Source: Waterburya agarophytonicola KI4 (GTDB lineage Bacteria; Cyanobacteriota; Cyanobacteriia; Cyanobacteriales; Xenococcaceae). From it: a stretch of DNA of 64,000 nucleotides. The stretch covers positions 1 to 64,000 of the forward strand of contig NZ_JADWDC010000003.1 of assembly GCF_020640915.1 (NCBI RefSeq). Reading direction: 5' to 3'. Numbering within the stretch: position 1 is the first letter of the stretch; each line of letters starts with the position of its first letter. A model generated the notes under the pieces. It worked only from the letters and a program-made list of their open reading frames with translations. It was not told where the DNA came from and made no database searches. The translations under genes were made by a program, and so were the position numbers. Positions 17,559 through 27,277 of this stretch are shown here, piece by piece.

Positions 17559-19145
17559 TTAACTTTTCCAAGAAGCTTTAATTGTACTAGGCTCGCCTAT
17601 ATGACCTTGGACTGCTATACCTCGCTTATTGGCATCAAGATGACGCACTATTTTGTAAACTGTCTCGATCTCATCGCCGATACCAGCTTTATTAGCTAAT
17701 TCCTCTAGAGAGAGAGGCGAAGAAGTTTCTTTGAGAGTTGCTACAACCTGTTTTTGAATGTCTAAAACCGATGCAGCAGCTTTTTTACCCGCTTCTACCC
17801 CTGGTTGGTGGTAGGCATTAATATTAACCAAAGAAGCATAGATACTAACCGTCCTTTCATAAAGAGCAATTAGCGCACCGACAACGCGCTCGTTAACTTT
17901 GGGGATGGTAATGGTAATAGAGTCTCTTTGCTTATCGTTTAAAGCAGTACGAGTCCCCAAGAGAAATCCTTTGAGATAGTCCCCAGAAGTAATTCCTGGT
18001 TCGATTTCCACAAAATCTGCCGTGCGATCTTCTAGCACTTCAATAAAGGTTAGGAAGAAATTATTTACCCCTTCTCTCAGTTGTTGTACGTAGGCGTGTT
18101 GATCTGTCGATCCTTTATTCCCGTATACCGCAATACCTTGACTAACCACATTACCATCGAGGTCTTTTTCTTTACCCAAAGACTCCATAATTAGCTGCTG
18201 GAGATAGCGACTAAAGAGCAACAAACTATCTTTGTAGGGCAAAATCACCATATCCTTTTCTCCCCTACCGTGTCCCGCAGCATACCAAGCCATTGCCAGT
18301 AATGCAGCAGGATTATCTTGAAGACTGTGTTTGCGAGTTAGGGCATCCATCGTTTTTGCCCCTTCTAGCATGGCTCTAATATCAATTCCTTGCAAAGCAG
18401 CAGCCACTAAGCCCACAGGAGACAATTCCGAAGTTCTTCCCCCTACCCAGTCGCGCATGGGGAAAATAGCCAACCAACCTTCTCGTTCAGCGATCGCTTC
18501 TAGTTTACTGCTTTTTCCTGTAATCGCAAAGGCGTGAGCAGCAAAATCCAAATTGCGATCGGTGTATACTTTCTTAACTTCAAGCATCCCGTTACGAGTT
18601 TCGGGGGTACCGCCAGATTTAGAAATTACCGATACTAAAGTAGTACTGAGGTCGTCAATACCAGCTATAACTTTATCAATACCCGCAGGATCGGTATTAT
18701 CAATAAAATGAATTCTTAAAGGTGGTTCGTTGGGGGCTAAAGCTTGGGCGACAAACTGGGGTCCTAAAGCCGATCCGCCAATACCAATTGAAAGAATATC
18801 GGTGAATTTACCACCGCTAGGAGGCTTGACTGCTCCACTGTGTACCTTCTGGGTAAAGTCCAGTACGCTATTGTTGGTATCGATAATATCCTGTTTTAAT
18901 TCATCTGTAGGAGCGAGATCGGGGTCGCGCAACCAGTAATGACCGACCATGCGGTTTTCATCTGGGTTGGCGATCGCACCCCCTTCCAAAGCTTCGATAT
19001 CTTTGAATGCCTTATCAAATTTAGGTTTTAATTCTGCAATCAAAGCATCATCAAAAGTAATTCGGCTTATATCTAAGTAAAATCCTAAATCTTCGTTGTA
19101 ATATAGCCAATCTTGGTAGCGTTGCCAAAGTTTGAGGTTGTCCAT
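17559..19145 (-). CDS. pgi: glucose-6-phosphate isomerase
   Basis: Interconverts glucose-6-phosphate and fructose-6-phosphate in the cytosol, linking glycolysis, gluconeogenesis, glycogen and the oxidative pentose phosphate pathway. The 528 aa product shows the sugar-phosphate-binding [30 protein letters not shown], the family signature [13 protein letters not shown], and the active-site [12 protein letters not shown] and [13 protein letters not shown] segments. Length matches cyanobacterial Pgi. It stands alone with its own terminator. The 134 bases upstream hold the promoter and a HIP1 site. No unusual features. Confidence 0.97.
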   Translation of the reverse strand: MDNLKLWQRYQDWLYYNEDLGFYLDISRITFDDALIAELKPKFDKAFKDIEALEGGAIANPDENRMVGHYWLRDPDLAPTDELKQDIIDTNNSVLDFTQKVHSGAVKPPSGGKFTDILSIGIGGSALGPQFVAQALAPNEPPLRIHFIDNTDPAGIDKVIAGIDDLSTTLVSVISKSGGTPETRNGMLEVKKVYTDRNLDFAAHAFAITGKSSKLEAIAEREGWLAIFPMRDWVGGRTSELSPVGLVAAALQGIDIRAMLEGAKTMDALTRKHSLQDNPAALLAMAWYAAGHGRGEKDMVILPYKDSLLLFSRYLQQLIMESLGKEKDLDGNVVSQGIAVYGNKGSTDQHAYVQQLREGVNNFFLTFIEVLEDRTADFVEIEPGITSGDYLKGFLLGTRTALNDKQRDSITITIPKVNERVVGALIALYERTVSIYASLVNINAYHQPGVEAGKKAAASVLDIQKQVVATLKETSSPLSLEELANKAGIGDEIETVYKIVRHLDANKRGIAVQGHIGEPSTIKASWKS

Positions 19146-19279
19146 AAGTTTTTATGTCAGCGCGAATTCTAACTGTAAGTTTAGTGGAAGCATTACTGCT
19201 TTATACCTTGTTTTACAATTTCTTCCCATCAGAGGGCTAAAGCGATCGCTTTTTTACTTTCGATCTTCGAGCCGTAACA

Positions 19280-20788
19280 TTATTGTATTTTCCAAGAATC
19301 AATTATTTTTTCCGCACTATCCAAAAATTTAGAAAACTTGGATCTTTCCGCAGTGTATATAGCAATATAAACTTGATTATTTTTAAACATAAAAGTTTCC
19401 ATTTGCCTTAATTGCAAGCCATTTTCTTCGCGAGAATAAACTACCCTCCGTGCGGGAGACTCAGCCATTCTGGCTTTACTATCCTGGTGGATTTGAATTT
19501 CACTACCTTTGGCTTGTCTAATACGTTCAAATACTGTTTGAGTGTATTGCTCTAAAGTAATAGGCTCAGAAGATAAATATTCAACAGTAATATTTACTCG
19601 TTCTAGAAATAAATCTGAATCAGTTTCCAAAGGAGACGAAAAGACTACTACTTCTCCAGTAATAGGATCGTCTAGTTCTCGATATGACCAAGCTTGAGGA
19701 TATTTAATTTCAAATTGATAATTGTCATTAATATAAGTTCTAAAATCTTTATAGACATTGCGATTTACACCGACAAAAATAATTCCTAAAGCTAGAATAA
19801 AAGGCAATGTTAAGAATAACCAAATAATTTTTTGCTTGAATTTTGAAATACGGTTTTTCTCTCCACTTCTAGGAGACTTACTAGTATAACCAGCAACATC
19901 CCGAGGAGGATTGAAATTATTGAACATGGGAGGAGGAAGGGTCACGCTTTTTTGACTAAAATCTAATTCCTCTAACACTTCGGCTGCTGACTGATAGCGT
20001 ATTTCCGAACGTTTTCCTACCATTTTATTGAGTATATCAGCTAATTCTGGTCGTATGTCAGCTATGGGTATATCATTTCCATAAGATGGATTTTCTTCTG
20101 GAATCAAATATAGAGATTTAGCTGCGATCTTTTCGGCTACTTTACCAGTCAAAGCATAAATAATAGTTTTGCCCAAAGCATAAATATCTGTCGTTGGATC
20201 TGGTTTTCCTTCTTTTAACTCTAAAGCAGAAAAATCATCATTAGCTATAGTTTCAAATAGCTTTTTATTAAACAGAACCGTATTTTTTATATTGCCAAAA
20301 TTGCTCAAAAACTTTTGTCCGTTTTGATGCTGAATCAAACTAGAAGGCTGAATATTAAGATGAATAATATCTGCCTGGTGAACAAAATCCAAGATCCCTA
20401 AAATCTCTTGTAACCAATTTATTGCTTCAGTTTCATCAATTGATGACTTGATTAGCTTTTGTTCTAAACTTTCACCGTCAATAAATTCTCGAACTAAATA
20501 AAATTCGCGATCGCATTCAAAAAAAGCTAATAGTTGGGGAATTTGTGGATGCTGAGAAATATTTTTCAGGATGTTTCCTTGAGCAACAAACCCTTTGAGA
20601 ACCCTTTGCCAAGACTGAGCCCCTAATACCTCATGCTCGTAATGAGGCTGTAGTCTTTCAATTTGACATTGCAGTTTGTCAGGGCGATCGAGATCTTCAG
20701 CAATTAAAACGCTGCTAAAATCATCTCCGCTCAACTGCCGAATAACACGATAGCGATCGCACAGTATTTTACCAACTATTGACTCCAT
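19280..20788 (-). CDS. membrane pseudokinase (Ser/Thr kinase-like) with C-terminal PsbP-like domain
   Basis: A 502 aa protein. Residues 10-275 fold like a Hanks-type kinase but key residues are changed: the glycine loop reads LSGDDFSSV, the ATP-anchoring Lys is Glu44 (CQIERLQP), the catalytic HRD is HLN (143-145) and DFG is NFG (163-165), so phosphotransfer is very unlikely. A juxtamembrane linker leads to one transmembrane helix (about 320-341). The outer 160 residues (YQFEIKYPQAWSYREL onward) resemble the PsbP/Mog1-like fold. I start at ATG 20788 (MESIVGKILCDRYRVIR), the usual start for this class; the frame is open 21 codons further. Likely a membrane scaffold or sensor. It lies between pgi and prxQ on the same strand. 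Confidence 0.85.
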   Translation of the reverse strand: MESIVGKILCDRYRVIRQLSGDDFSSVLIAEDLDRPDKLQCQIERLQPHYEHEVLGAQSWQRVLKGFVAQGNILKNISQHPQIPQLLAFFECDREFYLVREFIDGESLEQKLIKSSIDETEAINWLQEILGILDFVHQADIIHLNIQPSSLIQHQNGQKFLSNFGNIKNTVLFNKKLFETIANDDFSALELKEGKPDPTTDIYALGKTIIYALTGKVAEKIAAKSLYLIPEENPSYGNDIPIADIRPELADILNKMVGKRSEIRYQSAAEVLEELDFSQKSVTLPPPMFNNFNPPRDVAGYTSKSPRSGEKNRISKFKQKIIWLFLTLPFILALGIIFVGVNRNVYKDFRTYINDNYQFEIKYPQAWSYRELDDPITGEVVVFSSPLETDSDLFLERVNITVEYLSSEPITLEQYTQTVFERIRQAKGSEIQIHQDSKARMAESPARRVVYSREENGLQLRQMETFMFKNNQVYIAIYTAERSKFSKFLDSAEKIIDSWKIQ

Positions 20789-20869
20789 GCAAGTCCAGTT
20801 ACCTTTACAATTGCAAACAAATAAAGTACGACATATACCAATCCCAATCAACCTAGACGTTTTATTCTA

Positions 20870-21421
20870 CTAGATTGTTCCCTTCAATTGATCCAAACGG
20901 GCTAACACCTCTTGAGAGTGAATGCTCGGTCTGACACCCAAAAAAGTCTCACGCAAAATTCCTTGGGGATCGATTAAATATGTATGTCTCAAAGACATTG
21001 CTCCCAACCAAGAGCCATAAGCTTTACTAACACTACCATTTGTATCTGCTAATAAAGGAAACTTCAGCCCTTCCGAATCACAAAATTCCTGATGAGAATC
21101 TACATCATCAACACTAACTCCCAAAATCTGTGCGTTTCTTGCCTCATATTCTGCAATATCTTGTTGAAAACGTCGAGCTTCAATAGTACAGCCAGAAGTA
21201 AAATCTTTCGGATAAAAATATAAGACAACCCATTGACCGAGATAATCTTGGAGAGATATTTCTCCCGACCCAGTATTGGTAGGAAGTGCGAATTCGGGAG
21301 CGGGTTCATTGATGAGGGGTTGCTTTCCTCCCATCGCCCAAGCATTAGATCCTAATCCCCAAAAAAGTGTTAAACACAAGACAATAGCCAACCAAAATCG
21401 AATCGAAATCAAACGTTTCAT
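20870..21421 (-). CDS. exported peroxiredoxin, PrxQ/BCP type
   Basis: Reduces hydrogen peroxide and organic peroxides using a reactive cysteine and thioredoxin-like donors. The 183 aa product has an N-terminal signal or anchor (about residues 1-30, ending SNAWAM), then the AhpC/TSA fold. The peroxidatic Cys is in FTSGCTIEARRF; the close resolving Cys of many PrxQ (five residues on) is Arg here, so the cysteine in HQEFCDSEGLKFPLL is the candidate resolver. It would work in the lumen or periplasm. I use the ATG at 21421; the frame extends three codons to a TTG. It is divergent from sat. Confidence 0.9.
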   Translation of the reverse strand: MKRLISIRFWLAIVLCLTLFWGLGSNAWAMGGKQPLINEPAPEFALPTNTGSGEISLQDYLGQWVVLYFYPKDFTSGCTIEARRFQQDIAEYEARNAQILGVSVDDVDSHQEFCDSEGLKFPLLADTNGSVSKAYGSWLGAMSLRHTYLIDPQGILRETFLGVRPSIHSQEVLARLDQLKGTI

Positions 21422-21532
21422 AATGTACAAAAATATGATTTACTTAACATGAGAATAATAAGTAATGTTAAAACCATAACAAAAATTAATTAGCAAAAGT
21501 TGATTTTTAATGGTGTTTGATGAGTCAATCCT

Positions 21533-21549
21533 GTTAACTATTTGTTAAC
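21533..21549. promoter_or_regulatory. paired GTTAAC sites in the prxQ-sat intergenic region
   Basis: Two copies of the palindrome GTTAAC are spaced five bases apart (GTTAACTATTTGTTAAC), forming a 17-base inverted repeat 50 bases before the sat start. The shape suits an operator for a dimeric regulator of either divergent gene, but no known motif is matched. Confidence 0.3.
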
Positions 21550-21598
21550 ATTATTGCCTGAAAGGAAGCGCAAAAACTAGTTTTAAAGAGAATAAGTT

Positions 21599-22762
21599 AT
21601 GAGTACAGATTTGATTCCACCTCATGGTGGCGAATTAATTAACCGCTTGGCAACTGCTGAAGAAAAAAAAGATTTTTTAGCCAAAGCTGATTCTTTACCT
21701 AAAGTTAAATTAGACAAAAGAGCAACTTCCGACTTGGTTATGATTGCGATCGGCGGTTTTAGCCCCATCAGAGGATTTATGGGCAAAGATGACTATATTG
21801 GAGTCGTCGAAAAAATGCGCCTAGCAAATGGTTTACCCTGGTCTGTACCTGTAACTCTTTCCGTAACAGAAGAAGAAGCAGAGCCTTTGACAGTAGGTAG
21901 TCTAGTTCGTTTAGACAATCCCGATGGTAAATTCATTGGAGTATTAGAGCTAACTGAAAAATATACCTACGATAAAAAGCACGAAGCCATTAATGTTTAT
22001 CGTACAGAAGAAGATGCCCACCCTGGAGTAAAAGTAGTTTACGAACAAGGTGCAGTCAATCTAGCTGGCCCAGTATGGTTATTAGACAGAGAAGACCACC
22101 CTCAATTCCCCAAATATCAAATCGATCCCGCAGCATCTAGAGCATTATTCCAAGAAAGAGGCTGGAAAACTGTGGTAGGTTTCCAAACTCGTAATCCCAT
22201 TCACCGCGCTCATGAGTACATCATTAAATGTGCTTTAGAAATCGTTGATGGTCTATTCCTTCATCCTTTGGTGGGTGCGACTAAAAGCGATGATATTCCC
22301 GCAGACGTGCGGATGCGTTGTTACGAAATCATGATGGAAAACTATTTTCCTCAAGATCGTGTAATTCTAGCGATCAATCCTTCTGCTATGCGCTATGCAG
22401 GGCCCAGAGAAGCCATTTTCCACGCCTTGATTCGCAAGAACTATGGTTGTACCCACTTTATCGTCGGTCGCGACCACGCTGGAGTAGGAGACTACTACGG
22501 TACTTATGATGCTCAAGAAATCTTTGGTGAATTTACCGCCGAAGAAATGGGTATTACTCCTCTCAAGTTTGAACATGCTTTCTACTGTACTCGCACGGAG
22601 CAAATGGCTACGGCTAAAACTAGTCCCGCTGATAAAGACGAACGTATTCACCTATCAGGAACAAAAGTAAGAGCAATGCTCAGAGAAGGAAAAACCCCTC
22701 CTCCACAATTCTCTCGTCCTAAAGTTGCAGAAGAATTAGCCAGAGCAATGAAAGCTGTCTAG
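21599..22762 (+). CDS. sat: sulfate adenylyltransferase (ATP sulfurylase)
   Basis: Makes adenosine 5'-phosphosulfate from ATP and sulfate, the first step of assimilatory sulfate reduction, in the cytosol. The 387 aa product has the ATP-sulfurylase motifs [12 protein letters not shown] (the Q-x-R-N-P and H-x-x-H signatures) and [17 protein letters not shown], as well as ISGTKVR-like [11 protein letters not shown] at the C-terminus. It is the plant/bacterial monofunctional form without an APS kinase domain. It has its own terminator, and the caspase-like gene follows. Confidence 0.97.
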   Translation: MSTDLIPPHGGELINRLATAEEKKDFLAKADSLPKVKLDKRATSDLVMIAIGGFSPIRGFMGKDDYIGVVEKMRLANGLPWSVPVTLSVTEEEAEPLTVGSLVRLDNPDGKFIGVLELTEKYTYDKKHEAINVYRTEEDAHPGVKVVYEQGAVNLAGPVWLLDREDHPQFPKYQIDPAASRALFQERGWKTVVGFQTRNPIHRAHEYIIKCALEIVDGLFLHPLVGATKSDDIPADVRMRCYEIMMENYFPQDRVILAINPSAMRYAGPREAIFHALIRKNYGCTHFIVGRDHAGVGDYYGTYDAQEIFGEFTAEEMGITPLKFEHAFYCTRTEQMATAKTSPADKDERIHLSGTKVRAMLREGKTPPPQFSRPKVAEELARAMKAV

Positions 22763-22796
22763 TAGATCTCAATTACTAGGGGAAAACACTATAATT

Positions 22797-22846
22797 GGTT
22801 ACAGATTTGAGGTTAATCTAATAGCCTTGTCTCTGTAACCTTTTTG
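22797..22846 (+). terminator. intrinsic terminator of sat
   Basis: GGTTACAGA and TCTGTAACC pair in a nine-base stem followed by TTTTTGATTTT. It lies 35 bases after the sat stop. Confidence 0.8.
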
Positions 22847-22864
22847 ATTTTAAGCGACATTTAA

Positions 22865-22917
22865 CAGCTATTACTGATAGGCTGATAGCTGATGAGATCT
22901 AATTGCTAGTAGCTGAT
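22865..22917. repeat. short AGCTATYAG-type repeat tract
   Basis: Interleaved copies of CAGCTATTA, CTGATAG and AGCTGAT. The same family appears at 56445-56477 and in one copy at 31484-31494. The tract abuts the start codon of the caspase-like gene and may include its ribosome binding region. Confidence 0.6.
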
Positions 22918-25215
22918 ATGGGACTTGACCGCCGAACTTTTCTACAGCAAGCTGGATTGGCTTTGTTTACTTGGGGAGCAACCGAAATTGGATTGGATTC
23001 TCTGGGCAAAAGCAATAACCGACTAGCTACCTCGATTAAAAATTATCAACAAACTTTAGCTCAGTCTACTAATCGTAAGCTGGCGTTATTGGTGGGGGTC
23101 AACCGCTACCCCCATCAGGAAAATCTTGATGGTTGTCTGACGGATGTTGAATTACAACGGGAATTGCTAATTCACCGTTTCGGTTTTAATCCACAGGATA
23201 TTATAACTTTAAGCGATCGCCAAGCCACTAGAGAGAACATTGAAACTGCTTTTGTCGAGCATTTAAGCCAACAGGCTGAAACTGATGATGTAGTGGTATT
23301 TCATTTTAGTGGTTATGGCGGTCAAATTAAAATGCCTTTGTCTTCAGAGATAGCTATTGCTGAAGACCTTAATTCGGTTGAATACAAACTGGTTAATAGT
23401 TTAGTGCCTGTAGATGGAATGCTGCCATCGAAAAAGACTTCGATTTCTAACAGTATCTTGCAAGATACACTGTTGCTTTTAGCACAATCTTTGTCTACTA
23501 CCAAGTGTACTTTTGTTCTGGATACGAGTTTCAATCTTAGCCCTCGTGCTAAACATAGCAATTTCAAAATTCGTTCGGCGGCCGAAGTAGCCGAAGTTCC
23601 TAGCTCGGGAGAGCTGATTTTTCTAAACCAACTGCGGGAAAATTTGGCTAGCAAGGGACTTAAGCCCAGTAAAAGACTACTATCGTTGCCAGGGGTAGTT
23701 TTCTCTGCATCGGGTAAAAATCAAATAGCGGTAGAAAGACAATGGGACAACTTTAGTGCGGGATTATTTACCCAAGCTCTGACCCAGCATCTTTGGCAAA
23801 TTACCCCCAGCAACAAAGTTCAAGTTGCTCTAGCGGGGGCTGCTGCCACTGTAGAACAGGTAATGGGGCGACAACAACAGCCTAGTCTCAATAGTCCTGA
23901 TAAATCGGCGATCGCCTATTATCTTGCTACTAGTGATATTCCCAATGCTGCGGGAATAATTAGTAAAGCGAATAAAAATAACTTTGAAGTTAAATTATTG
24001 GGTTTACCTGCCAATATTCTCGATTCCTATGGTGTTAATTCTTGTTTGAGTTTGGTATCTTCAGGATCGGTTGATGGCAATCAAACTTCCCTGCTACAGA
24101 TAAAATCTAGAGATGGTTTGCTAGCAAAAGCCCAACTGCTGTCAACTACGACGACTCATACCATCGAAGAAGGTGATTTTTTACAAGAATCTCTACGTAT
24201 CTTAGAGCGTAATCTTGGTTTGACTTTAGGATTGGATGCGGACTTACAAAGAATCGAACGAGTCGATGCCACTAGTGCTTTAGCTAATATTAGTGCGGTA
24301 GATTCTGCTGTAGTGCTAAAAGAAGAAAATGCTGATTGTCTTTTGGGCAAAGTCAATCATGGCAATTTGGAAACCGCAAATAAGGAAAATAGTACTTTTA
24401 GCTATGGTTTGTATACCGCAGGAGGCATATTAATTGGCAAAACATCTGGTGGAGATGATGAAGCAGTCAAAATTGCGATCGATCGCCTGAAACCTCATTT
24501 TAATAATCTGTTAGCTGCCAAGTGGTTGAAATTAACAAACAACGAATTTTCTTCCAAGTTGAAGGTAGATGTATCTTTGGCTTCAGGAGGAGAAAATCCT
24601 GCTTCTGTCTTGAGTAAAGCAACATATTTATCTGACGATAAACAATCTCCAGGAAAAAAAATTGCTTTCCCTAGCAAAAATTCTCTTTCCAGTGTGGTAA
24701 ATAACGTGCCAATTCTGGTTAAAGGCTCGGATTTGCAACTGTCTTTAAATAATATAAGCGATCGCCAATTGTACGTGCTTTTATTGAAGATTGACGTTGA
24801 TAGTAATATTTTTGCTCTTTATACTCCTGCTAAATCTCAACCAACAGAAGTAGAAACCCAATTGGAAGATATTGCGATCGCAACTGGCAGTCAATTAGCC
24901 ATTCCTCAAGCAGAAAGTTCTTGGAAATGGAAAGTTTCTGATTCTATTGGTATCAATACTCTATATGCTGTCTTCTCCGTTAGACCTTTTGCACAAACTT
25001 TAAAAGCCTTGGCAGCACAACAAAACTTCAAACTAGACCAACAACAACTATTAAACGTTACCAATCCTATCGCCGTAATTAAATCTCTCATGGAAGATCT
25101 CCATACTGCCAGTTCGGTATCTAACGATTTAATTGCCAATAATAATGATGTTTATGCTTTAGATGTCAATAGCTGGGCAACTCTTGATTTTGTCTATGAA
25201 GTAAGCAATGCCTAA
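22918..25215 (+). CDS. caspase-family protein (YS-type orthocaspase, catalytic dyad replaced)
   Basis: A 765 aa protein with a twin-arginine-like export signal (DRRTFLQQAGLAL, residues 4-16) and an N-terminal peptidase C14 domain (about 52-330). The p20 features are visible (KLALLVGVNRYP, and VVVFHFSGYGGQ), but the catalytic His is Tyr133 (SGYG instead of SGHG) and the Cys position in LDxC is Ser204 (LDTS). Such Y-S variants are known among cyanobacterial orthocaspases and are presumed non-proteolytic. The long C-terminal part (about 370-765) has no domain I recognise, apart from a DUF4384-like region near 600-690. I choose ATG 22918 so that the protein begins just before the RR motif. It follows sat and precedes an LpxB-like gene by 18 bases. 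Confidence 0.85.
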   Translation: MGLDRRTFLQQAGLALFTWGATEIGLDSLGKSNNRLATSIKNYQQTLAQSTNRKLALLVGVNRYPHQENLDGCLTDVELQRELLIHRFGFNPQDIITLSDRQATRENIETAFVEHLSQQAETDDVVVFHFSGYGGQIKMPLSSEIAIAEDLNSVEYKLVNSLVPVDGMLPSKKTSISNSILQDTLLLLAQSLSTTKCTFVLDTSFNLSPRAKHSNFKIRSAAEVAEVPSSGELIFLNQLRENLASKGLKPSKRLLSLPGVVFSASGKNQIAVERQWDNFSAGLFTQALTQHLWQITPSNKVQVALAGAAATVEQVMGRQQQPSLNSPDKSAIAYYLATSDIPNAAGIISKANKNNFEVKLLGLPANILDSYGVNSCLSLVSSGSVDGNQTSLLQIKSRDGLLAKAQLLSTTTTHTIEEGDFLQESLRILERNLGLTLGLDADLQRIERVDATSALANISAVDSAVVLKEENADCLLGKVNHGNLETANKENSTFSYGLYTAGGILIGKTSGGDDEAVKIAIDRLKPHFNNLLAAKWLKLTNNEFSSKLKVDVSLASGGENPASVLSKATYLSDDKQSPGKKIAFPSKNSLSSVVNNVPILVKGSDLQLSLNNISDRQLYVLLLKIDVDSNIFALYTPAKSQPTEVETQLEDIAIATGSQLAIPQAESSWKWKVSDSIGINTLYAVFSVRPFAQTLKALAAQQNFKLDQQQLLNVTNPIAVIKSLMEDLHTASSVSNDLIANNNDVYALDVNSWATLDFVYEVSNA

Positions 25216-25233
25216 AATGCCAAATGACGAATC

Positions 25234-26475
25234 ATGAATGATCTTGTTATATTATCCAATGGCCCTGGGGAGGTAGCTACTTGGGTCCGTCCTGTGGTCA
25301 AATGTCTGCGCCAACAGTTGGGGACTAAGGACAGTGAAATACGAATTTCGGTCTTGCTTTCTCCCTGTCCCCATAGTACGGGAAAAGAAGCAGCAATCGC
25401 CCTTAGTTATCCAGAAGTAGATCGAGTATTATCTCCAGGGGATTTTTTTAATTTCTTGCTTTGGGGCAAAACTAAAGACAATTGGCAATGGCGCGATCAA
25501 GGCATCGTCGTTTTTTTGGGAGGAGATCAGTTTTATACTGTGGCGATCGCCCAAAGATTAGGGTACTCTAGCCTAATTTATGCTGAATGGGATGCTCGTT
25601 GGTATCGTTTTGTCGATCGCTTTGCTGTGAGCGATCGACGAGTGGTAGATCGAGTCCCCAAGTCATATCATCATAAGTTTTCCGTCGTGGGAGATTTAAT
25701 GGCAGATGTAGCATTAGAAATTCGAGATCGACCTGCAACACCAAGATTAGATATTCCAGTTATTGGTTTATTGGTTGGCTCAAAACCTGCCAAGCTATCT
25801 CAAGGAGTGCCTTTATGTTTAGCGATCGCCGAGAAAATTCACGAACAGCTACCCAAAGTTGCATTTATTATTCCCGTCGCACCCACTTTAAATTTAAGTA
25901 CTCTAAGCAAATATGCAAACAGCCAAGATAACCCTTTTGTTTCAGTTTTTGGCAACGTAGAAGGTAAATTAATCACTTCAGAAGACATGACTTATATAGT
26001 TACTTCTGGGGGAACAAAAATTAAGCTCGTTACTCAGTTTCCTGCTTATGAAGATCTTGTAGATTGTCAGCTATGTCTGACAACTGTGGGGGCAAACACT
26101 GCCGAATTGACATCTTTAGGGATACCCATGATCGTCTTACTGCCCACTCAACAACTAGATGCCATGCGATCTTGGGATGGACTACCAGGAATTTTTGCTA
26201 ATTTACCAGGAGTGGGAACTATTCTAGCTAAATTAATTAATTACCTCGTCTTAAAACAAGGACGTTTATTCGCTTGGCCAAATATCTGGGCAAATTCAGA
26301 AATTGTCCCCGAACTAGTAGGCAAATTACAACCTGGAAATGTTGCCCAGTTAGCTGTGGATTATCTTACTCACCCCAACAAACTTCAATCAATGCAAAAT
26401 AGCTTAATCGCAGTTCGAGGTGAAACTGGTGCAGCAAAACAGATCGCAGATATAATAGAGCAAGAAGTAACTTAA
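25234..26475 (+). CDS. lipid-A-disaccharide synthase-related glycosyltransferase
   Basis: A 413 aa protein related to the GT-B enzyme LpxB. The N-terminus MNDLVILSNGPGEVATWVRPV and the C-terminal TTVGANTAELTSLGIPMIVLLP, which corresponds to the nucleotide-sugar binding half, are typical of the cyanobacterial 'lipid-A-disaccharide synthase-related' family rather than of LpxB itself. Reaction and acceptor are not known. It has no signal peptide and is probably a peripheral membrane or cytosolic enzyme. It starts 18 bases after the caspase-like gene, so the two may be co-transcribed. Confidence 0.8.
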   Translation: MNDLVILSNGPGEVATWVRPVVKCLRQQLGTKDSEIRISVLLSPCPHSTGKEAAIALSYPEVDRVLSPGDFFNFLLWGKTKDNWQWRDQGIVVFLGGDQFYTVAIAQRLGYSSLIYAEWDARWYRFVDRFAVSDRRVVDRVPKSYHHKFSVVGDLMADVALEIRDRPATPRLDIPVIGLLVGSKPAKLSQGVPLCLAIAEKIHEQLPKVAFIIPVAPTLNLSTLSKYANSQDNPFVSVFGNVEGKLITSEDMTYIVTSGGTKIKLVTQFPAYEDLVDCQLCLTTVGANTAELTSLGIPMIVLLPTQQLDAMRSWDGLPGIFANLPGVGTILAKLINYLVLKQGRLFAWPNIWANSEIVPELVGKLQPGNVAQLAVDYLTHPNKLQSMQNSLIAVRGETGAAKQIADIIEQEVT

Positions 26476-27277
26476 AACTTAATAAAACAGTACCAAGATT
26501 ATCTATTTTCAGCTATCTTAGCAAATAGTCTTCCTAATTTCCTGGTCAAAAACAGAACTTCGAGGTATATTCGGGTCGCTTGTTCCCCGCTTTTTTAAAA
26601 CGAGGCTTGCGAGCGAGCGACTTCCACGGTTAAAATTTTGATAGAGTAACGTCTCAGCAACTTCGCGATCGCTTATTATCTTCAGAAGAATTTGAATTCA
26701 ACTGGCGATAATAAAACAAATTGCTGTTTAAGGCAGATAGAATTTCTTGAGTAGGCTAAATATTGTTTTAGTCCGTTAAGTTTCAAAAAACTTTAACAGA
26801 ATTCTAGCATCAGCTATTTATTCTTTCGACTATTAGATATTCTTGTTAACTGTCTCTTGGTTTTAGAAACACAAGCAGCAATCAGATCGTACAAGAAACT
26901 AGTACTATACTCGCTCATCAGCCTTTGTAGAAATAACAGACTCAGTGATTAAAAAAAAGAGCAACCCAAGGGTTTTGCAAGCCACTGGCAAGACAGTTCT
27001 CTTTGGGTTCTCCAAGAGGGCGAGAAAGCGCTCCGATAGAAAGCAACTTCTGACAGGGGAAATCATTCAAATAACAGAAGAATACTCAAATAGATGTTAT
27101 TTGCTAATATCTAAACGCTATAAATATGTGAAATTTACTGCTTTATTTCTATTTCGTGATTGTTTTGATTTGAGAAACACTGAAAAACATCAAGATCGAT
27201 CGTCTCTCAATCAATGGTTTGTATCGTTTGACGACAGGGTAATTGGCGATCGATCGTCAGAATTTTGAGGAAAATTA
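26476..27277 (+). promoter_or_regulatory. long leader / intergenic region of rne
   Basis: About 800 bases without a convincing gene. It contains several inverted repeats: AACCCAA (26964-26970) with TTGGGTT, a GAGGGCG/CGCTC pair, and two copies of GATCGATCGTC close to the rne start. rne is preceded by AGGAAAATTA as ribosome site. Long rne 5' untranslated regions that RNase E itself cleaves are known in E. coli and reported in cyanobacteria, so an autoregulatory leader is plausible here. The start point of transcription cannot be fixed from sequence alone, and the region may also include the 3' end of the upstream transcript. Confidence 0.5.

Noticed and set aside
26945-27268. 107-codon plus-strand ORF before rne, opening at a GTG
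   Set aside because: It lies within the rne leader, has no recognisable domain, an odd residue mix (many Arg, Lys, Ser), and overlaps the inverted repeats. A leader is a better reading.
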